This document shows, piece by piece, positions 44,759-53,068 of a stretch of DNA of 64,000 nt. The stretch is from assembly GCF_040372805.1 (NCBI RefSeq), contig NZ_BAABWJ010000001.1, forward strand, positions 434,001-498,000, written 5' to 3'. The translations under genes were made by a program, and so were the position numbers. Under the pieces are notes generated by a model that made no database searches, was not told the DNA's origin, and saw only the letters and a program-made list of their open reading frames with translations. Every line of letters begins with the position of its first letter. Positions within the stretch are counted from its first letter, which is position 1. Source of the DNA: Pseudoteredinibacter isoporae_A. GTDB taxonomy: Bacteria; Pseudomonadota; Gammaproteobacteria; Pseudomonadales; Cellvibrionaceae.

Positions 44759-45073
44759 TCACAGCCCCCCAAACCAGGTTACGGCCCCTGCAGCAGCTAC
44801 TGCCAGGTTCAACCATTGATAGGTGGATACAAAATCTTGCCAACGGCGTGAGATCAACACCCAAGCGAAGCCTGAAATCATCAGGGCGCAACACAGAAAA
44901 GGCACGCCCCATTCCCAACCGACATTCAACCCCCACAGTACCGCAGCCACCACAATGAAAGTAAGCGCTAACAAGCGCTGAATACTAGGAGGGATATGTC
45001 GAACAGGGTGCTGACCATAAAAGAGCGGCACCGCCAGAGCGGAAAGCCCCAGGGCAAAGAGATGGAGAGTCAT
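44759..45073 (-). CDS. DUF3325-like small membrane protein
   Basis: The 104-residue product has three to four hydrophobic helices, including LFALGLSALAVPLFYG, LLALTFIVVAAVLWGLNVG and LNLAVAAAGAVTWFGGL. Its size and its place as the first gene before DUF3649 and PepSY match DUF3325. It is likely induced by iron starvation through the Fur-like site just upstream. No TonB-dependent receptor, the usual partner, is next to it. Confidence 0.75.
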   Translation of the reverse strand: MTLHLFALGLSALAVPLFYGQHPVRHIPPSIQRLLALTFIVVAAVLWGLNVGWEWGVPFLCCALMISGFAWVLISRRWQDFVSTYQWLNLAVAAAGAVTWFGGL

Positions 45074-45121
45074 AATCGGCCTTGATTACTGAATAAAACA
45101 GGCTGCGAAGCACCTGCAAAT

Positions 45122-45152
45122 AATTATCAATTAGAAATGCAATTATCAATTA
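45122..45152 (-). promoter_or_regulatory. Fur-like operator before the DUF3325–PepSY operon
   Basis: The 12-mer AATTATCAATTA occurs twice (45122–45133 and 45141–45152), 19 bases apart. On the minus strand this gives TAATTGATAATT repeats, similar to the GATAAT units of Fur boxes. It lies about 50–80 bases before the first gene of the operon. Confidence 0.5.
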
Positions 45153-45331
45153 TTCTTATTTATCTAACAAGCCTGACTTGCATTAGAAGATCAAAAATAA
45201 TGCCCCACCGGACAAACTCAGAAAGCTCAGAGCCAATCTTGATCTCATATGAACAAGAAAAGGCGCGCGAAGCAGCAGACAAATGGAGAGAAAGGAATGA
45301 AAAGAAGAGAACAGGAATCCCGAAGTTCAAG

Positions 45332-45361
45332 TCGCTTGCCAGTGTCAGCACCGGCAAGCGA
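45332..45361 (-). terminator. Hairpin after the DUF885 gene
   Basis: TCGCTTGCC (45332–45340) pairs with GGCAAGCGA (45353–45361). The T-run expected on the minus strand is missing, so this is a tentative terminator. Confidence 0.4.
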
Positions 45362-45373
45362 AGCCCTCAGAGG

Positions 45374-47179
45374 CTATTGCTGTTTTTCGCGAATGTAGTT
45401 ATCCACGAGCTGTTCCAGAATATCCAGCGGCACAGCGCCATTTTTTAACACCACATCATGATAATCGCTCAGGTTAAACTGATCGCCCAGCGCCGTCTTG
45501 GCTTTGTCACGCAACTCCAGAATTTTCATCATGCCAATTTTGTATGAGGTGGCCTGCCCAGGCATGACGATATACCGCTCGATTTCAGCAACCACATCGG
45601 ATTCCGCCATACCGGTGTTCGCGATCATATAGTCAATCGCTTCCTGTCGCGTCCAGCGTTTCGCGTGAATACCGGTATCAACCACTAAACGCACCGCCCG
45701 GAACAATTCGGCCTGGAGGCGACCAATATTATCGAAGGGGTCGTTCTGAAAACCCAGCTCCCAGGCAAGCTGTTCCGCATACAGCGCCCAACCTTCAACG
45801 TAAGCGGTAAAAGGTGAGAAACGACGGAACAAAGGCATGCCCTCCAGCTGCATAGCGATCGCGACCTGAAAGTGGTGGCCGGGTATGCCTTCATGGTACG
45901 CCAGAGTACGCATGCTGTATTTGGGTGTGGCTTTAATGTCGTACAGATTGGCAAAGAATTGCCCCGGTCGAGAGCCATCCAATGCGGGTGGCTGATAGTA
46001 AGCCCCTGGAGAGGTTTTCTCTTTGAATTCCGGAATGCGTTTAACGTCCACAGTGGTGCTGGGTCGAAGGCTGAAGGTTTCCCCTAACCCCTGATTCACT
46101 TCATCCAGTATGGTTTGATAGTCTGCAATAATCTGTTCGCGACCGGCATCGGTGTCGGGATAATAAAATTCGTTCTTAGAGGCCATTTCATCAATGGCGG
46201 CACTGAAACCAGCGCGGGTGTCGTAACCCTGCTCAGCCAGAATGGCCAGAATCTCCGCCTGAATCCGATCCACTTCCGCCAGACCAATCGCGTGAATTTC
46301 TTCTGCGGTCAACTCCGTTGTCGTGAATAAACGCAGAGCGGCTTTATACGCACCTTCACCGTCGGGCAGCTTCCAGTAACCATCGTCTTCGGTGGTTTTG
46401 TCCCGCAAGGCATCGAAATAATCAATTAAGTTTTGGTAGGCCGGGTACACCTCCTTCTGAATGGCCGATTCCGCCTGAGCCAGAACCTCAGTATTATCAT
46501 AGCCTTCAATTTCAGAGGTTTTCTTTTCCAAATTACTGTACAGAATATTCTCTTTCGCCGGCGTGTTTACAAAGTTGTTCATTTCCTCTAAAACGCGATC
46601 CACCACAAAGCGTGGAGGTAAAATATCGCGTTTTTCACGCTCTTTTAGACCATCCAGTACTTGCTGGAATTTTTTCCCCACTGCGTTTAAGCGAGCAATG
46701 TAATTCTCGGCGTCTTCGGCCACTTTAATTTCATGGGTAGATTCCATAAAACTCGGGTAGCCGTTCTGGGCACCGAATAACTGATTCACGGGATAATTGT
46801 GAAAGCGGTACTTTTCAAAATCATCAACCGAACTGAATAAGTAGTTGGCGATATCTTTGGACAGTTTTTCCGACGCACTGAGGTCAGCGTCGTTGTACTC
46901 ATCCAAAGTTCTTTTGGCGGCTTTCAGGTCGGCCAGCATCGCATCGCCAGCGGCAATGCTTTCGTCGTCCAATTCTCGGTTGTGGCCACGCACGCCGATG
47001 TTTTCCAGCATATGAAGCTGACTCAGCATTTCAGGACTTTTCAAGGCCTGCTTAAGCACTTCCCGGTTGAAAAAATTATTGATAAAGACAGGTTTGGCGT
47101 ACCACTCATGGGCAACAAAACTCCCCCCAAGGATGAGTACTGCCAGAAGCACATAGGCAATAAACTTCAGTATTTTCAT
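45374..47179 (-). CDS. DUF885-family metallopeptidase-like protein
   Basis: The 601-residue protein has an N-terminal signal anchor (FIAYVLLAVLILGGSFVA), so it should be periplasmic. The rest is a helical DUF885 domain with the zinc-site motif YHEGIPGHHFQ near residue 429 and FTAYVEGWALYAEQLAWELG about 30 residues later, where the third ligand would be. Such proteins resemble M3/M32 helical peptidases. It starts 21 bases after the nitroreductase gene, so the two are probably co-transcribed. The peptide substrate is unknown. Confidence 0.88.
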   Translation of the reverse strand: MKILKFIAYVLLAVLILGGSFVAHEWYAKPVFINNFFNREVLKQALKSPEMLSQLHMLENIGVRGHNRELDDESIAAGDAMLADLKAAKRTLDEYNDADLSASEKLSKDIANYLFSSVDDFEKYRFHNYPVNQLFGAQNGYPSFMESTHEIKVAEDAENYIARLNAVGKKFQQVLDGLKEREKRDILPPRFVVDRVLEEMNNFVNTPAKENILYSNLEKKTSEIEGYDNTEVLAQAESAIQKEVYPAYQNLIDYFDALRDKTTEDDGYWKLPDGEGAYKAALRLFTTTELTAEEIHAIGLAEVDRIQAEILAILAEQGYDTRAGFSAAIDEMASKNEFYYPDTDAGREQIIADYQTILDEVNQGLGETFSLRPSTTVDVKRIPEFKEKTSPGAYYQPPALDGSRPGQFFANLYDIKATPKYSMRTLAYHEGIPGHHFQVAIAMQLEGMPLFRRFSPFTAYVEGWALYAEQLAWELGFQNDPFDNIGRLQAELFRAVRLVVDTGIHAKRWTRQEAIDYMIANTGMAESDVVAEIERYIVMPGQATSYKIGMMKILELRDKAKTALGDQFNLSDYHDVVLKNGAVPLDILEQLVDNYIREKQQ

Positions 47180-47200
47180 GATCGTGTTGTTCTTGTTGTT

Positions 47201-47869
47201 TTATTCGATAAAGCTTGTGAATTCACCAAGCGGTTTTTTTGTGATATCCGGAACCTGAGCATCCTCTTCCGGATATCCAACAACCAGAAGGATATAAGGG
47301 CGCTCGTACTCGGGACGTTTACAGATTTTGTTTAGAAATTTCATCGGGCTTGGAGTGTGAGTCAAGGTTGCCAGCCCTGCTTGATGCAGCGCGGCAATCA
47401 GAAAACCCGACGCCAGACCAACCGACTCCGCCGTGTAATAGTTTTTGTGCTTGGTGCCGTCTTCATCGTATTCAAACTTCTGCAGGAAGATGGCAATCAG
47501 ATAAGGCGCCGTTTCCAGAAAAGGTTTTTTATCATCGGTCCCAAGTGGGGCCAGATCTTCCAACCATTCCTCCGTCGCACGCTCGGAATAAAACTGACGC
47601 TCTTCCTCTTCGGCGGCCAGGCGAATTTCGCGCTTGGTTTCCGCATCACTGATCACCACAAAATGCCAAGGTTGTTTATTAGCCCCGCTGGGGGCGGTAC
47701 CTGCCGCTTTAAGTGCATGCTCAATCACGGCACGTGGTACAGGTTTTGAAGAAAAGTCCCGCACGGTGCGGCGACGTTTAATCATGTCATAAAACGATTC
47801 AGCCTTGGCTTTCATTTCAGCTTCCGGCATTGGTTTAAAATCCAAAGGGATAAAGGGGTACTCGGACAT
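47201..47869 (-). CDS. Iodotyrosine-deiodinase-like nitroreductase
   Basis: The 222-residue FMN protein belongs to the nitroreductase superfamily (RRRTVRDFSSKPVP, then GTAPSGANKQPWHF). Its closest match by eye is iodotyrosine deiodinase. The substrate triad of the mammalian enzyme (Glu157, Tyr161, Lys182) is present with the same spacing: Glu90, Tyr94 and Lys115. LETAPYLI, then HYYTAESVG-like NYYTAESVGLASG, and VGYPEEDAQVPDI also fit. It should remove halogen from halotyrosines with FMN. I chose the ATG at 47869, with AGAGG upstream, over a GTG two codons earlier. Confidence 0.85.
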   Translation of the reverse strand: MSEYPFIPLDFKPMPEAEMKAKAESFYDMIKRRRTVRDFSSKPVPRAVIEHALKAAGTAPSGANKQPWHFVVISDAETKREIRLAAEEEERQFYSERATEEWLEDLAPLGTDDKKPFLETAPYLIAIFLQKFEYDEDGTKHKNYYTAESVGLASGFLIAALHQAGLATLTHTPSPMKFLNKICKRPEYERPYILLVVGYPEEDAQVPDITKKPLGEFTSFIE

Positions 47870-47946
47870 CGTCACCTCTGATGTTCTTATCGTTGTTTAT
47901 CGTATTGTGTATTGATCGGGCTGCCCTCAAAGGCCAGCACACTCCA

Positions 47947-48321
47947 TCAACTCTTGGGTTGCCAGAGTTCTATTTTGTTTCCGGCCGGATCCATAAACCA
48001 ACCAAAATCACCATAGTCATGGGACTCGGGCTCGCCAATCAATTCGGCCCCACCCTGCTTCACCTGTTCCAGAGCGGCAGCTAAGTCATCCACCACCAGA
48101 TTCATCATGAAGTCTTTTTTAGACGGCTTGAAATAATCGCTGCCTTGGGTGAACGGTGCCCAGACGGTATAACCGTTCTCCGGCATATCCGATGCCTGCA
48201 AGGCACAACCTCCATAGCTCGGATCAATGGGCAGACCCAAATGCGTCTGATACCAAGACGAAAGAGCCTTGGGATCCTCACAAAAGAAAAATATACCTCC
48301 GACACCTAGTACCTTCGCCAT
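47947..48321 (-). CDS. VOC-family (glyoxalase-like) protein
   Basis: The 124-residue product has the vicinal-oxygen-chelate layout, from LGVGGIFFFCEDPKALSSWYQTHLGLP-type N-terminus to GWFMDPAGNKIELWQP at the end, where the glutamate of KIELWQP is the usual metal ligand. GAGGAG lies seven bases before the chosen ATG; a longer frame to 48381 lacks support. It precedes the deiodinase-like gene by 77 bases on the same strand and may be the first gene of that operon. Its substrate is unknown. Confidence 0.84.
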   Translation of the reverse strand: MAKVLGVGGIFFFCEDPKALSSWYQTHLGLPIDPSYGGCALQASDMPENGYTVWAPFTQGSDYFKPSKKDFMMNLVVDDLAAALEQVKQGGAELIGEPESHDYGDFGWFMDPAGNKIELWQPKS

Positions 48322-48442
48322 TACAGACTCCTCGCGGCTCAGCCGCTGTCTACCCCCATCGGCATGGGAAATAATCTTCAAGCCGGGGCTTGTGCCGCCG
48401 ACATAACTTGAACACTAGCGGATATTCATCATCACTCGCATC

Positions 48443-49900
48443 ATGACACAAAGCTATCGCCAACACTATCTGGTCGCCGCAGCCCTGTTCGGTTTGTATG
48501 GGGTCCAGGTATGCCCCTTTCTCGACAGTTTGAGCCTCGGGGCTCTACTGATTCCTATCATGCTCAGCTTTGCCTTGGTCGGTGTCGGGCGCTACGCTCT
48601 GCGCGGGCTTGTGGGTAAGGCAGAACTGAAATATCGGGTTAAACGTCAGTTTACCTTGGATATCAGCCTGTTTTTATTGTTTGGATTTGTGTTGGCAATT
48701 TATTTCCGCCTGCTCTACCAATCGCCGCTGGACAGCGGTTTAAAAGTGTTGATAGGAATGGCAATCCTCGGCTTTTTCATTGCCTGTGATCAAGCCTTGT
48801 TGTTGGAGCGTACCATCGCCAGGCAACTTGCCCTCAGTGGCGAGCATATTACGCCGGACTGCGATCCCTATCCACTCACTCATAAATTCAGCCACTTCGC
48901 TTGCGTGTGTGCCATGGCCGTCATTGGCGTGGTGTTTATGGTGATCAATAAAGATCTCCAATGGTTGCAACAAGTGGGCGATGATTTACCGCTCGCAACT
49001 GCCCAACGTTACATTCTGACGGAGGTGGCTTTTGTCGTTGCGGTAATCATGGTGTATGTATTGCGCATTATTTTTGCCTACGCGGGCAATTTGAAGATGT
49101 TCATCGGCATGGAGCAGGCGGCACTGGCTTCCGTAGCAAAGGGGGATTTGCGCGCCGAAGTGCCTGTCAGCAGTAACGATGAATTTGGTTTAATGGCTTT
49201 GCACACAAACCAAACCATCGCCGCCCTGGCAGAACGCAGTCGCGAATTGAGCGTGACTCGTGACGCCAGCATTCTCGGCTTGGCCAGTCTTGCAGAAACT
49301 CGTGACAACGAAACCGGCGGCCACATTTTACGTACTCAGAATTATGTAAAAGCCCTGGCATTGGAATTGAGAAACCATGAAGCGTATGCGGCACAACTTG
49401 ACGACGAAACCGTAGAGCTGCTGTATAAATCCGCCCCACTTCACGATATTGGCAAGGTGGGCATTCCAGACAGCATTTTACTTAAACCCGGCAAGCTGAC
49501 AGAAGAAGAATTCGACATAATGAAAGGGCACCCACAAATCGGAGCCGATGCATTGGCGGTGGCCGAGCGGCAGCTGGGCAGTAATTCATTTTTGCGTATC
49601 GCGAAGGAAATCAGTTTGAGCCACCATGAAAAATGGGACGGCAGTGGTTACCCCGCCGGGCTTAAGGGCGAAGACATTCCACTGTCGGGACGCTTAATGG
49701 CGCTGGCGGATGTATACGACGCGTTGATCAGTGCTCGGGTTTACAAACCCGCCTTAAGTCATGATGAGGCCAAAACGATCATTCTGGAAGGTACAGCCAC
49801 GCACTTTGATCCGAGCGTGATCGATGCCTTTTTAGCTTGCGAAGCTGAATTTGTGCGAATCGCCAGGCAGTTCAGCGATAAGAAAGCTGAGGCGGCCTGA
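48443..49900 (+). CDS. Membrane-bound HD-GYP cyclic-di-GMP phosphodiesterase
   Basis: The 485-residue protein has about six hydrophobic segments in its first 220 residues, a HAMP-like stretch (ASVAKGDLRAEVPVSSNDEFG) and a C-terminal HD-GYP domain. Catalytic HDIGKVGIPD starts at residue 334 and HHEKWDGSGYP at 394–404, all intact. Such enzymes break down cyclic di-GMP and so lower biofilm and raise motility signals. The N-terminal part is not a sensor domain I recognise. A bidirectional terminator separates it from parC. Confidence 0.92.
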   Translation: MTQSYRQHYLVAAALFGLYGVQVCPFLDSLSLGALLIPIMLSFALVGVGRYALRGLVGKAELKYRVKRQFTLDISLFLLFGFVLAIYFRLLYQSPLDSGLKVLIGMAILGFFIACDQALLLERTIARQLALSGEHITPDCDPYPLTHKFSHFACVCAMAVIGVVFMVINKDLQWLQQVGDDLPLATAQRYILTEVAFVVAVIMVYVLRIIFAYAGNLKMFIGMEQAALASVAKGDLRAEVPVSSNDEFGLMALHTNQTIAALAERSRELSVTRDASILGLASLAETRDNETGGHILRTQNYVKALALELRNHEAYAAQLDDETVELLYKSAPLHDIGKVGIPDSILLKPGKLTEEEFDIMKGHPQIGADALAVAERQLGSNSFLRIAKEISLSHHEKWDGSGYPAGLKGEDIPLSGRLMALADVYDALISARVYKPALSHDEAKTIILEGTATHFDPSVIDAFLACEAEFVRIARQFSDKKAEAA

Positions 49901-49918
49901 CAGCCCTTGAATATGGCG

Positions 49919-49955
49919 CCTATAAAAAAGCGAGAAAATTCTCGCCTTTTATAGG
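49919..49955. terminator. Bidirectional terminator between HD-GYP gene and parC
   Basis: GCGAGAA (49930–49936) pairs with TTCTCGC (49939–49945). The stem extends outward through CCTATAAAA and CTTTTATAGG, giving A-rich and T-rich flanks on both strands. Confidence 0.8.
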
Positions 49956-49983
49956 CTCATTACCAACCTAATAAGAAAACAGT

Positions 49984-52233
49984 CTATTCGACCACTTCCA
50001 CAGAATCGACTTTCTGGAAGCCCCTCGGCAACTTATTGCCACGACGACCACGCTCGCCTTTGTAATGCTCAAGGTCGGCCCTCTTCATGCCAAGATGACG
50101 CTTGCCTGAGTAAATTTTCAGTTGTTGACCTGTACTCAGCACTTGCACCGCAACCACAAACTCTTCCCGGGATTGAACCCGCGCAGAAGGAATGTTCATG
50201 ATTTTGTTACCCTTGCCTCGCGCCAGCTCCGGTAACTCACTCAATGGGAATACCAGCATGCGACCCTCATTGCTGATTGCCACAATGAGAGGCTCATCGC
50301 CGCCATGAATCGGGGTGGCTGGCAGTACTCGGCCGCCCTTCGGTAAGGTCAGTGCCGCTTTGCCCGCTTTGTTTTTGGTGAACAGATCACCCATCGTGCC
50401 AATAAAACCGTAACCAGCATCTGAGGCCAGTAACACTTTTTGTTTGGCATCCCCCATCATGGTAGACACAAAAGTGGCGCCACTTGGTGGGTTCAGTCGG
50501 CCGGAAATCGGTTCGCCCTGGCCACGAGCAGAAGGTAAGGTGTGTGCTGGCAGAGCATAACTTCGCCCGGTGCTGTCGAGCAGGATGGCATTCTGATTCG
50601 TCTTGCCTTTGCAAGCGACTTTAAATTTATCGCCCGCTTTATAGTTCAGTGCCGATGGGTCGATATCATGACCTTTAGCGGCGCGAATCCAACCTTTTTC
50701 AGAAATAACCACCGTCACTGGGTCACTGCCCAACAAATCCGTTTCGCTGAATGCCGCGGCTTCTTCACGGGCAACAATAGGTGAGCGGCGGTCGTCACCA
50801 AACTCTTTAGCCGCCGCCTGCAGCTCTTTTTTCACCAGTGTTTTCAAACGACGAGCACTGTCCAAGGTCTTGTTCAGGTCATCGCGTTCTTTCTCAAGGG
50901 CTTCCTGCTCTTCTTTGATTTTCATTTCTTCCAGCCGTGCCAACTGGCGCAGCTTGGTATCCAGAATATATTCGGCCTGGGCCTCTACCAGATTGAAGCG
51001 TTCCATCAAAATAGGCTTGGGCTCATCTTCAGTGCGGATGATATGAATCACTTCATCCACGTTCAGGAACACGATCATTAAGGCAGCCAAACGCAGCAAA
51101 CGCTCTTCGACTTTAGACAAGCGATACTGCAAGCGGCGACGCACCGTCACCATGCGAAAGCTCAACCACTCGGACAAAATGGTTTCCAGTGATTTCACAC
51201 CAGGACGGCCATCAATACCAATCATGTTCATGTTCACACGGTAGGTGCGTTCAAGATCGGTACTGGCAAACAAATGACTCATCATTGCGTCGACGTCAAC
51301 ACGATTGGAACGTGGCACAATCACCAGTCGAGTTGGGTTTTCATGATCCGATTCATCGCGCAGGTCGGCTACCATCGGCAGCTTTTTCGCCTGCATCTGT
51401 TGCGCAATCTGCTCCAGAATTTTTGCACCACTGACCTGGTGAGGCAACGCCGTGACAACCACGTCGCCGTCCTGTTGAGACCACACCGCGCGCATTCGGA
51501 GGCTGCCACGGCCGGTTTCATACATTTTTTGCAGATCGGCCTTGGGGCTGATAATTTCAGCTTCCGTGGGCATGTCCGGGCCTTGAACAAATTCACAAAG
51601 CTCGGCGGTGGTGGCATTGGGGTTTTCCAGTTTATGGATGGTTGCCGTCACCACTTCGCGCAAATTGTGCGGAGGAATATCGGTGGCCATGCCCACCGCA
51701 ATACCCGTGGTGCCATTCAATAATACATTGGGTACCTGGGAAGGCATGACCGCAGGCTCATCCATACTGCCATCAAAGTTGGGAACCCAATCGACCGTGC
51801 CCTGACCCAGCTCGCTCAACAATACTTCCGAGTATTTAGTGAGTTTGGATTCGGTATATCGCATGGCAGCGAAAGACTTGGGATCGTCCTGGGAACCCCA
51901 GTTACCCTGACCATCAATCAATGGATAGCGATAACTGAACGGCTGCGCCATCAACACCATCGCTTCATAAGCCGCCGAATCGCCGTGTGGGTGAAACTTA
52001 CCAATTACATCACCGACGGTACGCGCTGACTTTTTATATTTCGCACTGGCTTTTAATCCCAACTCACTCATCGCGTAAACAATGCGACGCTGAACAGGCT
52101 TTAAACCATCACCTACATTGGGCAGAGCCCGGTCGAGAATGACGTACATGGAATAATCCAGGTAGGCTTTCTCGGTATATTCCTTTAAAGAGATGCGTTC
52201 GTCCGCATCTTGAACTCCAATTAAATCTGACAT
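49984..52233 (-). CDS. parC: ParC, topoisomerase IV subunit A
   Basis: The 749-residue protein cuts and rejoins DNA to separate daughter chromosomes, together with ParE. The breakage domain starts LKEYTEKAYLDYSMYVILDRALP, and the quinolone-resistance region reads GKFHPHGDSAAYEAMV, with serine and acidic residues of a wild-type-like pattern. The active tyrosine is in AAMRYTESKLTKYSEVLL. A C-terminal β-pinwheel follows. The length fits ParC rather than GyrA. parE is not next to it. Confidence 0.96.
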   Translation of the reverse strand: MSDLIGVQDADERISLKEYTEKAYLDYSMYVILDRALPNVGDGLKPVQRRIVYAMSELGLKASAKYKKSARTVGDVIGKFHPHGDSAAYEAMVLMAQPFSYRYPLIDGQGNWGSQDDPKSFAAMRYTESKLTKYSEVLLSELGQGTVDWVPNFDGSMDEPAVMPSQVPNVLLNGTTGIAVGMATDIPPHNLREVVTATIHKLENPNATTAELCEFVQGPDMPTEAEIISPKADLQKMYETGRGSLRMRAVWSQQDGDVVVTALPHQVSGAKILEQIAQQMQAKKLPMVADLRDESDHENPTRLVIVPRSNRVDVDAMMSHLFASTDLERTYRVNMNMIGIDGRPGVKSLETILSEWLSFRMVTVRRRLQYRLSKVEERLLRLAALMIVFLNVDEVIHIIRTEDEPKPILMERFNLVEAQAEYILDTKLRQLARLEEMKIKEEQEALEKERDDLNKTLDSARRLKTLVKKELQAAAKEFGDDRRSPIVAREEAAAFSETDLLGSDPVTVVISEKGWIRAAKGHDIDPSALNYKAGDKFKVACKGKTNQNAILLDSTGRSYALPAHTLPSARGQGEPISGRLNPPSGATFVSTMMGDAKQKVLLASDAGYGFIGTMGDLFTKNKAGKAALTLPKGGRVLPATPIHGGDEPLIVAISNEGRMLVFPLSELPELARGKGNKIMNIPSARVQSREEFVVAVQVLSTGQQLKIYSGKRHLGMKRADLEHYKGERGRRGNKLPRGFQKVDSVEVVE

Positions 52234-52333
52234 GCCACTTCCTACAATCTTTCTGGCGCTACAGCAGCTTATATATCAAATGCCGCGGTACGCGGCAAAT
52301 CAAGCTGCTGAGGCGCTGTTTTTTTAAGCAACC

Positions 52334-53068
52334 CTAGACTCGTTGCTGGGGTAAAAAACTGGTGTCGACAAAATACACATCCGGCTTTTGCCGGTGAACC
52401 AATACGGTAATCAATTGCTTGGGACTCAGAAACTCACTGGGATCAAAGCCTAAGGGTTCACTGCGATAGACGTGCACTTGATTGACGTCACGCTCATGCC
52501 AACGCGCGATAATATAAAAGACCGTGTTGCCTTTCTTATCGCTGTCATCCTGCTCAACTCTCTGAAACTCTGCCATCACAGGCATACCCTGACGCATGAG
52601 ATAATCAACGTCTTTTCGACGGCGCCAATACAGGATTCCAGGAATCAAGGCGACCAAAGAAAACACCGTCCCCATGCCCGCCACTAATGTTGGCCCAAAC
52701 CACAAACCAAGAAAACCATCAATGCGCGCGTCCATCGGGTCGGTGGGATCGTACAATACCGGAACCTTTTCACCGATATCGTACGCTGGTGGATTAGAGC
52801 TGCTGCGACTCACAACGGTGTAAACCTGTTGCTCGTTCACCATAAAGCGATACTTTGGTGCGTAAGTGGTCGAATCGGAACCGCTGCGGGACAGCAGATC
52901 AATGACCTCCCCTTCAACAAGCACAGCACTCGCTTTAAACTTGTATACAGAGTGGGCCCAAAGCCCCGCACCAAACAGCATCAGAAAACCCATCATCGCA
53001 AAGATGACACCAACGATGCCGAAATTCCTCAGAGAATTGTTATAAGCCAGGGGCTTGCCATTGGCCAT
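52334..53068 (-). CDS. DUF3592-family membrane protein
   Basis: The 244-residue protein has two membrane helices (FGIVGVIFAMMGFLMLFGAG and VAGMGTVFSLVALIPGILYW) flanking an exposed DUF3592-type β domain with VEGEVIDLLSRSGSDSTTYAPKYRF and VPVLYDPTDPMDARIDGF. Function is unknown in this family. I chose the ATG at 53068, which lies inside the last codons of the upstream PHP gene (29-base overlap), so translation may be coupled. It is the last gene before parC. Confidence 0.82.
   Translation of the reverse strand: MANGKPLAYNNSLRNFGIVGVIFAMMGFLMLFGAGLWAHSVYKFKASAVLVEGEVIDLLSRSGSDSTTYAPKYRFMVNEQQVYTVVSRSSSNPPAYDIGEKVPVLYDPTDPMDARIDGFLGLWFGPTLVAGMGTVFSLVALIPGILYWRRRKDVDYLMRQGMPVMAEFQRVEQDDSDKKGNTVFYIIARWHERDVNQVHVYRSEPLGFDPSEFLSPKQLITVLVHRQKPDVYFVDTSFLPQQRV

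Larger units (their letters stand above)
45074..45373. other. Intergenic region between the iron operon and the DUF885 gene
   Basis: This 300-base gap holds the Fur-like repeats (45122–45152) and a hairpin (45332–45361) after the DUF885 gene. A plus-strand frame from ATG 45200, with the basic stretch DKWRERNEKKRTG, runs into the end of the DUF885 gene at 45448. It has no clear ribosome site and no recognisable domain, so I leave it unannotated. Confidence 0.4.

Noticed and set aside
45200..45448. Small basic open frame on the plus strand
   Set aside because: It runs into the 3' end of the DUF885 gene, lacks a ribosome site and crosses that gene's hairpin.
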